A stretch of DNA of 64,000 nt, from positions 1-64,000 of the forward strand of contig NZ_JALLIY010000015.1 of the NCBI RefSeq assembly GCF_023242315.1, in the 5' to 3' direction. Both the position numbers and the translations under genes were made by a program. Below the pieces are notes generated by a model, which was not told the DNA's origin, made no database searches, and was given only the letters and a program-made list of their open reading frames with translations. This document shows, in pieces, positions 1 through 8,211 of this stretch. Numbering within the stretch: position 1 is the stretch's first letter; the number at the start of each line of letters is the position of its first letter. Source of the stretch: Pseudomonas sp. MWU13-2105. GTDB lineage: Bacteria; Pseudomonadota; Gammaproteobacteria; Pseudomonadales; Pseudomonadaceae.

Positions 1-1
1 G

Positions 2-148
2 TCAAACGTCGACCCGGGTCTGGGGCGATTCGGCCTTGATAATTTCCTCGCCTGCTTTCTCAGGCGAGAGATTAGCGTATGGATACATCAGCGACGCGCA
101 GCCAGATAGCGCACAGACCATCAGAGCTGCAATTCCCTTTCTCATCAT
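2..148 (-). CDS. Small lipoprotein, 48 aa
   Basis: This short complete frame begins ATG ATG and ends in TGA at the window edge. The product starts MMRKGIAALMVCALSGCAS, a classic lipoprotein signal: a basic n-region, a hydrophobic stretch and a lipobox LSGC, with lipidated Cys17. The mature part is only about 31 residues (MYPYANLSPEKAG and on). A purine-rich stretch (GGTGAAGTGAAG) lies just upstream of the start. It would be exported and lipid-anchored in an envelope membrane. The function is not recognised. It may be a shortened member of a longer lipoprotein family, since the mature part is very small. Confidence 0.6.
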   Translation of the reverse strand: MMRKGIAALMVCALSGCASLMYPYANLSPEKAGEEIIKAESPQTRVDV

Positions 149-262
149 TCTTCACTTCACCTTACCGAACGAGTACAGCTCTTTAGCCATCCAGTTCTGC
201 TTTTTTGAGGATTGCCTTGAATGGCGGTTCTGGGTAAGCGTATTTCAAATGACCCAAAAAAT

Positions 263-293
263 GAACACTATAGATTGTAGTCCTAAAGTGTTC
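263..293. promoter_or_regulatory. Inverted repeat upstream of XRE gene (candidate operator)
   Basis: GAACACT (263-269) and AGTGTTC (287-293) are perfect 7-base arms with a 17-base spacer. They end 37 bases before the XRE regulator start. Small XRE regulators often bind such dyads to repress themselves. That role is inferred from position only. Confidence 0.35.
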
Positions 294-330
294 GCTGACG
301 CTCCATAGTTCCTTTTGCGAGCGAAGCAAA

Positions 331-615
331 ATGGAACTGAAACAAGCCTTTGGGGCGGCGCTGAAAAGGATCAGGAAAAACAAAGAGTTGACGCAGGAAG
401 ACTTTTCGCAAGTCAGCAGCCGAACCTACCTCAGCACCCTGGAACGAGGCCTCAAAAGCCCCACGCTTGAAAAAATCGAAGAGCTGGCTTCGGTGCTCGG
501 TGTCCACCCACTGACGATTCTCACCAGCTGTTACCTCCTTCAAGACCAAGAGCTCAGCGTCGAAGAGCTCTTTCATCGTGTCCGCGGTGAACTCGACCCC
601 ACATTAGCCAACTGA
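331..615 (+). CDS. XRE-family helix-turn-helix transcriptional regulator, 94 aa
   Basis: This is a compact DNA-binding protein consisting almost entirely of one HTH_XRE (Cro/C1) domain at about residues 6-60. The signature includes LTQEDFSQ, the recognition-helix region SSRTYLSTLERG, and SPTLEKIEELASVLGVHPLTI. A short acidic tail (QELSVEELFHRVRGELD) follows. The size and layout match restriction-controller-type or prophage-type small regulators. It sits alone, convergent with the zinc-ribbon gene downstream. A GAACACT/AGTGTTC dyad in front suggests autoregulation. Its targets in the island are unknown. Confidence 0.85.
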   Translation: MELKQAFGAALKRIRKNKELTQEDFSQVSSRTYLSTLERGLKSPTLEKIEELASVLGVHPLTILTSCYLLQDQELSVEELFHRVRGELDPTLAN

Positions 616-793
616 TCCCCCCATCCGAGAGGCCTGTCTCTAGCCGGTGCTGGTACCCATTCAACCTAGTGTGTAAGCGCTGATGCAGAAATGAGCCGCC
701 GGACTCATGCTTTTCACCAGTACATGGAGTCGCTGTCGAGGTCACCCAAGCCGAAGAATCCGAAGTTATGGGATCGATGAAGTAGGCACTGGG

Positions 794-1099
794 TCAGGAG
801 CCATCACGAAAAAAATCACCCTTGGCGACCAATCCAAAATCGTCGTCGGGCTGTCGATGGTCATCCTCAAACATATTCACCGTGCGTCGCTCCTGCTTGA
901 GGTACGCGAGGGTAGCAAAGAAGCAATTTTCGCAGAGGTGCACCTCATAATGCCCCCCGTCATGCAACGCTCCGTACCCCCAGTGCGCTTGGAGCATCCC
1001 ATACTGCAGGTTGCCGTTATCCAGACGGGTTGAGCCATCGCATACGTCGCAACGCACGTCGGTCACAGCTTCCATTTCGACACGACCGGTGATCTTCAT
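794..1099 (-). CDS. Zinc-ribbon-like hypothetical protein, 101 aa
   Basis: The protein has two CxxC pairs, RCDVCDG near residue 20 and LCENCFFATL near residue 60. Together they would make a four-Cys zinc-binding knuckle. The middle is rich in His, Gly and Trp (HWGYGALHDGGHYEVHLC). I start it at ATG 1099 (MKITGRVEMEAV), which has GAGG about 10 bases upstream; a TTG nine bases earlier is also possible. The function is unknown. The 3' end and the bases beyond it recur as a degenerate copy at about 11,425-11,510, so the gene belongs to the mobile part of this island. Confidence 0.65.
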   Translation of the reverse strand: MKITGRVEMEAVTDVRCDVCDGSTRLDNGNLQYGMLQAHWGYGALHDGGHYEVHLCENCFFATLAYLKQERRTVNMFEDDHRQPDDDFGLVAKGDFFRDGS

Positions 1100-1108
1100 G
1101 GTGCTCAA

Positions 1109-1448
1109 GCCTCGCTTTTACCTTCCGTATTCAGCATAGAGGCTTTGGCCTGCCCAGACTGGCCATCGGTCGACACGTAAGGGGCGAGCCTATCTGACGC
1201 AGTGCTCTATTGCGTATTTCAGCTCAAATACCCGAGGCAGGCGGTAGTTTCGCACGTACGGATCTGTACGGGGGGGGCAGGTGTCAGTACCGATGCAAAA
1301 CATCCCCGCCTATGCGTACGCTCGGAGCAGGGTCATTGGGATGCCAAAGCCGTGGTCAGTGCCACGGGGGCCTAGAGCAACCCCAATATTCCCGCATACC
1401 CCGGTGCCGAGTTATTCCGTGTGTGTCGAGAAATGTCTCGTGATAGCG
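1109..1448. other. Intergenic, no gene seen
   Basis: About 340 bases between the zinc-ribbon gene and the frameshifted gene. Short open frames here lack ribosome-binding sites and protein-like composition. I see nothing else convincing. Confidence 0.5.
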
Positions 1449-1893
1449 TTATTCAGACCTACTAAAGATGTCCAAGGTCAGCTGTACTCGACCAAAGTTA
1501 TTGGATGAGACGGGCTGTGCTAGCCCATATTCCACGCATTGCCCGGGCTTGCCGATTACCCAATCACCTACCAAGGGACTTTCGCAAAGCTCTTGAGTCG
1601 AATCTAGGCCAATGCGCAGCATATACAGCGATGAGTAATTAGCGGGGTTGGGGGCGTTGGTAATGGCTTTGATTATTCCGAGCTCTGCGCTTAAGACGTC
1701 AGCCCAGCATATAGAGTAGAGGTCGAGCCGAGAAAGCGCTGATCCCATTGTTTACACTGAAGTGAAACATGTACCTGATTTCACTGGCTTGCGCGTTTCC
1801 CAGGATGGGCAGGGTCCTAGCTACTGACATGACACGATTGAAAAATGGCAGTGAGTTTTGCGTTCCGTAGCAAAATGGATCTAGATCAGCCAA
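1449..1893 (-). pseudogene. Probable frameshifted hypothetical gene
   Basis: A TTG codon at 1893 is preceded by a strong AAGGAGATC Shine-Dalgarno. It opens MADLDPFCYGTQNSLPFFN, which stops at 1699. A second minus-strand frame, about 1748-1449, takes over in the overlap and stays protein-like to its end (ADVLSAELGIIKAITNAPNP and onward). Joined, they would give one protein of about 147 residues with a frameshift somewhere around 1740-1760. The good ribosome site on the first half and the open frame on the second argue for one broken gene or a sequencing indel. I do not recognise the family. It could also be two unrelated spurious frames. Confidence 0.4.
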
Positions 1894-2014
1894 TTTTGAT
1901 CTCCTTTGTTCATATCGGGTTTCGAGCTTCGCCTGATTCTCTCACATGGTCGAGAGCTTAGACCTGCTGACCCACGGCATTCCGTCGACACAGATCCCCT
2001 GCGATGCGGCCGCG

Positions 2015-2075
2015 TGTAAGCCTATTTTTCTCACTGTTAACCACATTAGTTAACAGTGAGAAAAATAGGCTTACA
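2015..2075. repeat. Perfect 27-bp inverted repeat with 7-base spacer
   Basis: Bases 2015-2041 (starting TGTAAGCCTATTTTTC, ending GTTAAC) are the exact reverse complement of 2049-2075. The spacer is CACATTA. The arms are AT-rich and there is no T-run, so this is not a typical terminator. A cruciform protein-binding site, the junction of two mobile-element ends (each arm starts TGT), or an RNA hairpin are all possible. Confidence 0.9.
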
Positions 2076-2192
2076 TGAGCGGTTCGAAGAGGGCTCGGTG
2101 TACTCTCCGATCCGCATCGATTCCATCTGGCTCGCCACGGAGTCGATGGATATACGAGGCGTGCCTGGAGTTACAACGCCGCGGTAGAAGCC

Positions 2193-2480
2193 TCACTGCA
2201 GAGTAACTCCGATGGCGCCGCTTGCTTTGACATGAACAGCTTCGGAAGTAATGCCAGTGACTTCGTGCGAGTCGACATAGACTTCCTCTAGGAAGCAATG
2301 GGTGGCCAATTCGTCGACAGCATCCAGGTTTTCCCCGAGCACCTGCTGAATTGCTACGTCCGTGATTGCATTCGAAAGGCCGTCCGCAACAGCCCTTCTG
2401 CATTTTTGAATAGAGGTCATGAGTCCGGCTACGGCCTCGATAGGCTCTTCCGCCAGCAGATCAATTTCCTCGTCACCCAT
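2193..2480 (-). CDS. Hypothetical acidic small protein, 95 aa
   Basis: The frame reads MGDEEIDLLAEEPIEAVAGL and continues as an acidic, helix-prone protein to a C-terminus ending ASGAIGVTLQ. Its ATG lies 25 bases downstream of the stop of the HTH gene on the same strand, which suggests a two-gene transcription unit. The frame is open further upstream (to 2558), overlapping the HTH gene, but that extension reads as a shadow of it. No strong Shine-Dalgarno is visible. The function is unknown; pairing with a small HTH protein would fit an accessory or antitoxin-type partner, which is only inference. Confidence 0.45.
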   Translation of the reverse strand: MGDEEIDLLAEEPIEAVAGLMTSIQKCRRAVADGLSNAITDVAIQQVLGENLDAVDELATHCFLEEVYVDSHEVTGITSEAVHVKASGAIGVTLQ

Positions 2481-2505
2481 GCCGCACACATCCAGTGATG
2501 TATGG

Positions 2506-2871
2506 CTACTGCCGCGTGCTGTTTTGCGAAGCCCGAATGAGCGGCGCCATTGCCTCAATCATCAGCGCCAAGGTCTCAGCGCCTTGAGCAGTTCCATCCC
2601 AGGCATGCCCGAGGGCCTTGCGAATCGCAGGGTGTTGAGTCAAATCGGTTACATCGTGAATTATGCCAATATTCGCATAACAAAGCGCCTTCTCAACGGC
2701 AGGGGTCAACGTCTTGATGTGCCCGTTCAGAAACTTTGAGAGGGTATATTGGGGCACGCCGCAGCGCCTGGAATACTCATTATCCGAGATTCCCAGCTCT
2801 GTGATATAACGCCGCAGCTGACTGCGTGCTGCAATCACTTTAATGGTCGGTAATGTTGCGATTCTTGGCAT
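2506..2871 (-). CDS. Helix-turn-helix regulator, about 121 aa
   Basis: From ATG 2871 the product starts MPRIATLPTIKVIAARSQLR. It contains a Cro/C1-like HTH at about residues 20-60: LRRYITELGISDNEYSRRCG, then VPQYTLSKFLNGH as turn and recognition helix. The C-terminal half is helical (ALCYANIGIIHDVTDLTQHP) and might dimerise. The frame extends 15 codons further upstream, overlapping the divergent methyltransferase region, but the internal start gives a cleaner domain. It is divergent from the methyltransferase gene; the spacer carries GTACGA twice, 13 bases apart, so it plausibly controls that unit. Confidence 0.65.
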   Translation of the reverse strand: MPRIATLPTIKVIAARSQLRRYITELGISDNEYSRRCGVPQYTLSKFLNGHIKTLTPAVEKALCYANIGIIHDVTDLTQHPAIRKALGHAWDGTAQGAETLALMIEAMAPLIRASQNSTRQ

Positions 2872-2937
2872 AGAACGGTACGATATCAAGTACGAGCCAT
2901 GGCAACAAGCTCTCAATCACTAGGAGGTGGAAGAGAG

Positions 2938-4158
2938 ATGCGAACGACTGAATCAGTGAAGCGCTATAGGGCGGTGATGGGCGCGCGTGCCCGTCTAAGT
3001 CAAATCCTGACACCCCAGCCAATGGCTGATGCGGTGGTGCGCCTGCTGGGGGCTCGTGGCGGTGATTGGCTGGAACTCGGATCGGGATCAGGTCGCCTGG
3101 CTCAAGCCGTACATAGCGCGGTGAAGCCTGCGAGCTATGTTGGTGTGGAGCTCGAACAGGCGATGATTGACTCCAGCCCGCAACTGAGCGGCGTGCGCTA
3201 CCTTAAGCACGATGTGCTTTCAGTATCTGCTCTTGGCAAGGCCCTGGGAGACAGCGAGTTCGATCACGTGATTGGCAACCCTCCCTATGGTGTTCAGGAT
3301 CTGCCTGCCCGGGCGCGGAAGCGTCTTCTGAATTTCTGTCCCGACCTAGACATTCAGCAGGCATGGGCACCGATTGATCTCTACTTCGTCATGGAGTCGC
3401 TGAGCAGGCTGAAATCCGCAGGCTCCGCAGCCTTCATCGTGGGAGCGGACATTCCGTGCGGTATTCAAAGCCTCCCCTTTCGCAAGATGCTGGTTGAAAC
3501 AGCTTGTGAGATCGAATGCTACGAACTCCCTCGGTTTGCGTTCGGATGGCAGGTTGAAGTTCAGGCCTACGTTCTGGTGATCCGTTTCGGAAGCAAACGC
3601 GTTCGCCGGGTTTCGCTGGGGCTGCTCGATGACAGCTTCGAACTGATATCGCAGCGAAAGATCAGTCCTGAGCAAGCGATTGAAAGCATGGACTCAGGCC
3701 ACCACGAGTTTGGTGAGATGGATTCGGCGCTGAGGCGCGCCCGAGGATGCGTCACGATGAAGGATCTCAATGTGTCCATCGTGCGTGGCAGCCGAACTCG
3801 AAACCAATTTACCCAACTCGGCGTGCAGCATTTTCACACCTCGGACTTCCCCAAGTCAGGTATGGAGATTTCCTTCGAAAACTTTTCCCTCCAGGGATAT
3901 CAGCAGGCTGTTGCCGGGGATATCCTGCTGCCGCGGGTCGGTACACGATGTATTGAGCGCAAGGCCGTGGTTATCAGCGGTGAGAGCCCCTACTCGGACT
4001 CAGTGTTCCGGGTCAGAGCTCCAGTGGAACATCAGGAACGCGTTGTGCGCTGGATCACCAGCCCCGAGTGCTCAAGTTGGCGTCGTGCAGCTGCCCGGGG
4101 AGCGTGTGCGAAACATCTGACAGTCACTACGCTACTCGATATGCCCGTCCCAGTTTGA
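2938..4158 (+). CDS. Class I SAM-dependent adenine-specific DNA methyltransferase, 406 aa
   Basis: I start at ATG 2938 because AGGAGGTGG sits 7 bases upstream; an in-frame ATG at 2899 has no such site. Motif I (SAM binding) is WLELGSGSG at about residues 44-52, and the amino-methyltransferase catalytic motif NPPY is at 114-117. That is the layout of gamma-type N6-adenine methylases such as the Eco57I/TaqI families. Residues about 230-400 would be the target-recognition half (SIVRGSRTRNQFTQLGVQHF, GDILLPRVGTRC). No restriction nuclease is adjacent. The next gene, 80 bases on, encodes a SIR2-like protein. Together they suggest a methylation-linked defence module, but the pairing is inferred. 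Confidence 0.85.
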   Translation: MRTTESVKRYRAVMGARARLSQILTPQPMADAVVRLLGARGGDWLELGSGSGRLAQAVHSAVKPASYVGVELEQAMIDSSPQLSGVRYLKHDVLSVSALGKALGDSEFDHVIGNPPYGVQDLPARARKRLLNFCPDLDIQQAWAPIDLYFVMESLSRLKSAGSAAFIVGADIPCGIQSLPFRKMLVETACEIECYELPRFAFGWQVEVQAYVLVIRFGSKRVRRVSLGLLDDSFELISQRKISPEQAIESMDSGHHEFGEMDSALRRARGCVTMKDLNVSIVRGSRTRNQFTQLGVQHFHTSDFPKSGMEISFENFSLQGYQQAVAGDILLPRVGTRCIERKAVVISGESPYSDSVFRVRAPVEHQERVVRWITSPECSSWRRAAARGACAKHLTVTTLLDMPVPV

Positions 4159-4238
4159 GCAACAGTAGAAGTAGAAGAAACACTGCAACCGGGCCGGCTG
4201 ATTTATCCTGTACAGCAACTACCAGGGAGCGAGGATCC

Positions 4239-5228
4239 ATGCATAGCCTGTTGCTAGGGAATGGTGTTAACCGGGCGGCCCTCCAGAAGGACTGGACACA
4301 AATCCTGCGCGAACTCGCCAGCCAGTTTGATGCTGATGAACTGATTCAACACCTAGGCTCTAAGCCCCTTTCGATGTTCATCGAAGAACTGTGCGCTCGG
4401 TCAGCGGGCGTTTTCAGGAATACAGAACACGCCGTCAAGGTGGCGTTCGCCAAGCTTCTCGAGCAGATAACTCCCATCGAGGCGCACAGGAGGATCTGCA
4501 ACCCATTCCAGGTCATCCTCACCACCAATTACGACTTTACGATCGAGGAGACCTTCGTGGGGCCGCTTTACGGGCCAGCATTCCTCTATCCTGAATCTCG
4601 ATACAGCCTGTTTCGCAGATACTTGGCCGGCGACAAGCAGGTTTGGCATGTCCATGGAGACGCAGCGAGACCAAGCTCAATGGTCTTGGGGTATGACCAG
4701 TATGCTGGTAGCTTGCAGAAGATCCGCAATTACGTCACCGAAGGGGTTGATATCAAGAAGCTCGGGTACCGAATGTCCTCCCCGGTCAAAAACGGTAATC
4801 TGGACTTCACCACGAATGCTTCGATCTACTCCTGGGTCGACCATTTTTTGAGAGACCATCTACACATCGTCGGCCTTGGTATGGACTTCACCGAAATCGA
4901 CCTGTGGTGGCTGCTGCTCCACAAGCGCCGGCGCACCAACCAGACCGGTAAAGTCTTCTACTACCATGCGGCGCTCGATTCCGGCGCAGATACCCCCGTA
5001 ACCTCCCTGCTACGCTCCCTCAACGTGGAGGTCGTCCCAGTCGTCGCAGACAGCTACGTGGAGTGCTATCTGCGTATTGCCGATGAAATCGAACATCGGA
5101 TTAAGACATACCCAGAGCTGATGCCCATTCCTGAGCCTCCCGTTGAGGAATATGACTATTCAGCTTCTGCGCGTAGACAACGGCCGAAAGGGAAGCAGGG
5201 AAGCTTCAAGTTTCCTATCTCTCCTTAG
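4239..5228 (+). CDS. SIR2-like NAD-binding protein (predicted defence effector), 329 aa
   Basis: The start ATG 4239 follows GGGAGCGAGGA. SIR2-superfamily features are visible: LLLGNGVNRA at residues 4-13 (nucleotide loop), TTNYD at 95-99, HVHG at 137-140 (catalytic His), and GLGMDFTEID near 212-221. This matches the SIR2_2-like family found in phage-defence NADases rather than the deacetylase CobB family; no Cys4 zinc module is present. In such systems the protein degrades NAD+ when triggered. The C-terminal 45 residues are basic and low in complexity. It lies downstream of the methyltransferase on the same strand. Its stop codon lies inside a perfect hairpin shared with the convergent operon. 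Confidence 0.8.
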   Translation: MHSLLLGNGVNRAALQKDWTQILRELASQFDADELIQHLGSKPLSMFIEELCARSAGVFRNTEHAVKVAFAKLLEQITPIEAHRRICNPFQVILTTNYDFTIEETFVGPLYGPAFLYPESRYSLFRRYLAGDKQVWHVHGDAARPSSMVLGYDQYAGSLQKIRNYVTEGVDIKKLGYRMSSPVKNGNLDFTTNASIYSWVDHFLRDHLHIVGLGMDFTEIDLWWLLLHKRRRTNQTGKVFYYHAALDSGADTPVTSLLRSLNVEVVPVVADSYVECYLRIADEIEHRIKTYPELMPIPEPPVEEYDYSASARRQRPKGKQGSFKFPISP

Positions 5229-5240
5229 GAAACTTGAAGC
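5203..5240. terminator. Perfect 15-bp hairpin between convergent operons
   Basis: GCTTCAAGTTTCCTA (5203-5217) pairs exactly with 5226-5240 around an 8-base loop. The SIR2 stop codon (5226-5228) is part of the right arm, and the opposite operon ends at 5265. It probably ends transcription from both sides, although there is no clear U-tract. Confidence 0.5.
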
Positions 5241-5264
5241 GCCTTGAGAGCTTCGGTACCGCTC

Positions 5265-6185
5265 TCAGCCCATGTCCACTTCGTACCAGTGCATACAGTG
5301 TACGCCCTTGGTTCGGCCTGGCTTGCGTTTGGGATGGTCGAACAGAACGCGAGCCTTGCGTTGCGCAGCGCAGTACAAAGCAGCTCCGATGGCCATCGGT
5401 TTGGTCCCAAATGGACAGATGGCCAGGCGGTTGCATTCACTTTTCGAAGTCAATGACGAATAGGCATTCATGAGGAGATCGTAGGCTGCCTTGGGGTTGT
5501 TGGCACCGCAATATTTCACGGTCGCTGCAGACGTCTCCAGCAGTCGGCTGTTCGCCATGAAGGCCTCAAGATCCCAAGTCGCCTGAAAGGGGGGAATCCC
5601 GAAAATAATGGTCACCTTCCTTACAAACTGGCCGTCATCGTCATTGAGCTTCTGAGTAAGCCTGCCACCTTCGAACCCAAGAAAAGCCACCAGATGCACA
5701 GCGTCATTGGTGCCGAGCATACTCACGAATGGCGGGATCGGCTGTCTTGAGAAGCCAATGCTCAGATCGAAAGCAGCACCATTGACCGCAGGGTCTTCGA
5801 GATTGCGGCGAACATACTCTTCAGGCTCGACGTACAGGAAGCCGATCTTCGGTCGTTTTTGGGAGAAGGTGTAGGCGTAGAGCAGAAGCGCGATCTCTGA
5901 GAAGTCCAGGGAGGTAGCATCTACAACTACTGACGCAGCCTTGAAGTCCCGGGAGAAGTCTTCCAGTTCGGCATCGTTGGCCCGGTACTGCTTGTTGCCA
6001 GCATGCAGCACATAGTTTTCAGGGTCATATCGCAGTTGTACGTTTCGACGCGCCAACTGCTTCGAGCGCGCAATGGAGTATTCGGTCCGGTCATCCAGGT
6101 CCTCAATACCCGTGAACGCAATTTCCATCTTGTCTAGGGCGTCGAGCCCTTGTTCGTCGATAAGGTCTTGTCTGATAAAGCGCAC
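5265..6185 (-). CDS. Third protein of the PRTase/ORC-like operon, unrecognised, 306 aa
   Basis: I do not recognise the family. It is a soluble mixed alpha/beta protein. A hydrophobic strand VVVDATSLDFSE near residue 86 and the strand KIGFLYVEPEEY near 112 alternate with helices, and a C-terminal block reads RLAICPFGTKPMAIGAALYC. That pattern suggests one or two Rossmann-like units, possibly a nucleotide- or ligand-binding sensor or effector. It starts 7 bases after the end of the AAA ATPase gene, so it is surely in the same operon. No nuclease motif or membrane segment is visible. Confidence 0.75.
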   Translation of the reverse strand: MRFIRQDLIDEQGLDALDKMEIAFTGIEDLDDRTEYSIARSKQLARRNVQLRYDPENYVLHAGNKQYRANDAELEDFSRDFKAASVVVDATSLDFSEIALLLYAYTFSQKRPKIGFLYVEPEEYVRRNLEDPAVNGAAFDLSIGFSRQPIPPFVSMLGTNDAVHLVAFLGFEGGRLTQKLNDDDGQFVRKVTIIFGIPPFQATWDLEAFMANSRLLETSAATVKYCGANNPKAAYDLLMNAYSSLTSKSECNRLAICPFGTKPMAIGAALYCAAQRKARVLFDHPKRKPGRTKGVHCMHWYEVDMG

Positions 6186-6192
6186 GATAACC

Positions 6193-8211
6193 TCAGAACA
6201 GGGAGCCAGTGATCTTGGCGGTGGTGTCGTCGTCCTGTGAGTCGACGAGCTGCTTTACCAACGACTCAAACTGTGAATCCGATTGAGTGAGGATGATGTC
6301 GAGCTGTGCTGCGCTGAGGGTTATCTTGCGCCGTTTCCTGTAGCTGATCTTGAAATGCGGTGCATAGATTGCGTTCAGTACCAGCTCGTATTGAGCCGCG
6401 TCGACATCGGCCTTGTTCTTCGTGTCCTTGGTTTCCCAGAGCACTGACCAGATCTTCGCTTCTCGAAGAATCGTTTGAGCTGCCTCAGAAAGCCGCGTCG
6501 CGTCCGATTCGTTGATAGAGAAGTGATTGATTTCTGGCTCGCTCTGGCTGCGACGCCTGTTGAAGGCTTCGAATAGCCCACCCAGTCGACGAGCAAAGTC
6601 GAGCAACCGGTAACCATGAGGTCCCAGTTGCATGATGTCTCCGAACATGGCATCCGAGACCTGCTTCGCCGCGAGCGCCTGATTGTTCTGGTCAACGCAC
6701 AGCGGCTCGCCGATGTCGTCAGCCGACTGACGCTGGTAGGCCAAAAGCAGTGTGCTGTGGCAGAGCTCTTGGAAAAAGCGCAGGTTAGGCGCTGCGATTT
6801 TACAGAAGCGAGAAAAGCCTGAGTAGAGGATATTTGGCCTTCTCGGCAGCCCGGCATAGATATGGAACAGACAGCCATAGAGGTTGTTGTCTACCCAGCC
6901 GCCAGCCTTGTAAAACACATCTGTGTTTGACCGGCCCTTCTCAAGCACTTGTTTGAATAGGCCCAGAGCATCTTTACCGGATTGGGTTTTGCGATTAAGG
7001 ATGGCACCAAGCACGATACTGGCTTCAGGTACTTCTTCGCTGATGAGGTCCTCGGCTTTGACAGTACCGTCTAGCCCTTGGAATTCGAGCCCTTTCTTGA
7101 TCATCTCTGAGATGCGTCGGCGAAGAGGCTGGTCAGCCAGGGCTAGCCGGGCAATTTCAGGGGCATTGAGCTCGGGCAGGATCTGCTTCACACAGTTGAC
7201 TACATCCTGCCTGTATTCAGTGGTTAGCCGGTATGGCAAATGCACTGGATCATGAAGTAACTCCGGCTTGAACGCAGGACACGAAACCACCCCATCTACC
7301 TGATAGATCCGGAAGAGAAAGAGCTCCGCAGCCAAGACTTCGAAGTCGTTATCTTTGACCAGCCAGGACTCGAGATCGATTGTGCGGATGTCGTGAATCT
7401 CAGCAATTCGCTCCTGACCACTTGTCTTCAGATCGGTGACCGCCTCGCGCTTATGGGCAATGTGTACTGCGATCCTCTGACTGGGGTGCTTGATCGCATC
7501 ACAGATAATTTCACGGTGCCGAGGAAGCAGGTTCTCGAATTCGTCAACAAAGACGCGAAACGCGATCGACCTCAAGCGTGGAGAATGGTTTGCGAGGTCG
7601 TCTGCGAGCGCAGTAAGAATGGTCGAGAAATGTACAAACCGCGGCACCTCACATTGATCTGGGTTGCGAACCCAGAGATCGAAATCGGCCATGCGCTCTT
7701 CAATAAGCAGATGCAAGGCTTGAATGGTCGGTTCGGGCAGGTCCAGTTGCCGGACCAGCGTTGTACCTAGCCGTGCACTGCCCAAGCTCAGCGAGCCATT
7801 GGCAAGGTTCTGGGCCGCGTCGATATTTTTGATGGCCTGGCATATCTCGGCCACAAGACTCAGTGTGAGGTAGTGGGAAAATGCAAAACCATCCCTCTGT
7901 TTCTGAAGCCACTCCGGGGTCATCAAGGAACAGAAGCCGGTATCGGGGCGGAAATACAAGCCGAGGTTCGACAACTCATCATCACTGATGTTTTCGCGGT
8001 GAGCACTGAAGGTCGAGCCATGACAGAAGAACCGCAGGAACATGGTTTTGCCGCAACCACGACCTCCGAGGACGCGCACTGATTTGCTGTCCCTAAAGAT
8101 GCTGATGTGCTGAAAGAACGGGGGAACGATGAACTCTTGGAAAACGTCTGGCGGCAGGTTGTCAGCTCGGTTTTTCAGGAACGCGTCTGCTATTGCTGGC
8201 ATAGAGGTCAT
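6193..8211 (-). CDS. ORC/CDC6-like AAA-type ATPase, 672 aa
   Basis: Walker A is GGRGCGKT at residues 49-56 and Walker B is FRVFVDEFENL at about 218-228, preceded by several helices. The length and the DEFEN box resemble the ORC-CDC6 family ATPases of prokaryotic conflict operons, which are typically coupled to a PRTase-CE gene as here. The long C-terminal half (from about 330) has no enzymatic motif I can name and ends in a charged tail. The start overlaps the end of the phosphoribosyltransferase-like gene by 4 bases, giving translational coupling. It probably acts as the NTP-dependent sensor or switch of the system; that role is inference. Confidence 0.8.
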   Translation of the reverse strand: MTSMPAIADAFLKNRADNLPPDVFQEFIVPPFFQHISIFRDSKSVRVLGGRGCGKTMFLRFFCHGSTFSAHRENISDDELSNLGLYFRPDTGFCSLMTPEWLQKQRDGFAFSHYLTLSLVAEICQAIKNIDAAQNLANGSLSLGSARLGTTLVRQLDLPEPTIQALHLLIEERMADFDLWVRNPDQCEVPRFVHFSTILTALADDLANHSPRLRSIAFRVFVDEFENLLPRHREIICDAIKHPSQRIAVHIAHKREAVTDLKTSGQERIAEIHDIRTIDLESWLVKDNDFEVLAAELFLFRIYQVDGVVSCPAFKPELLHDPVHLPYRLTTEYRQDVVNCVKQILPELNAPEIARLALADQPLRRRISEMIKKGLEFQGLDGTVKAEDLISEEVPEASIVLGAILNRKTQSGKDALGLFKQVLEKGRSNTDVFYKAGGWVDNNLYGCLFHIYAGLPRRPNILYSGFSRFCKIAAPNLRFFQELCHSTLLLAYQRQSADDIGEPLCVDQNNQALAAKQVSDAMFGDIMQLGPHGYRLLDFARRLGGLFEAFNRRRSQSEPEINHFSINESDATRLSEAAQTILREAKIWSVLWETKDTKNKADVDAAQYELVLNAIYAPHFKISYRKRRKITLSAAQLDIILTQSDSQFESLVKQLVDSQDDDTTAKITGSLF

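Noticed and set aside
2071..2403. 110-codon minus-strand frame
   Set aside because: Arg/Ser/Cys-rich shadow of the acidic small protein in another frame.
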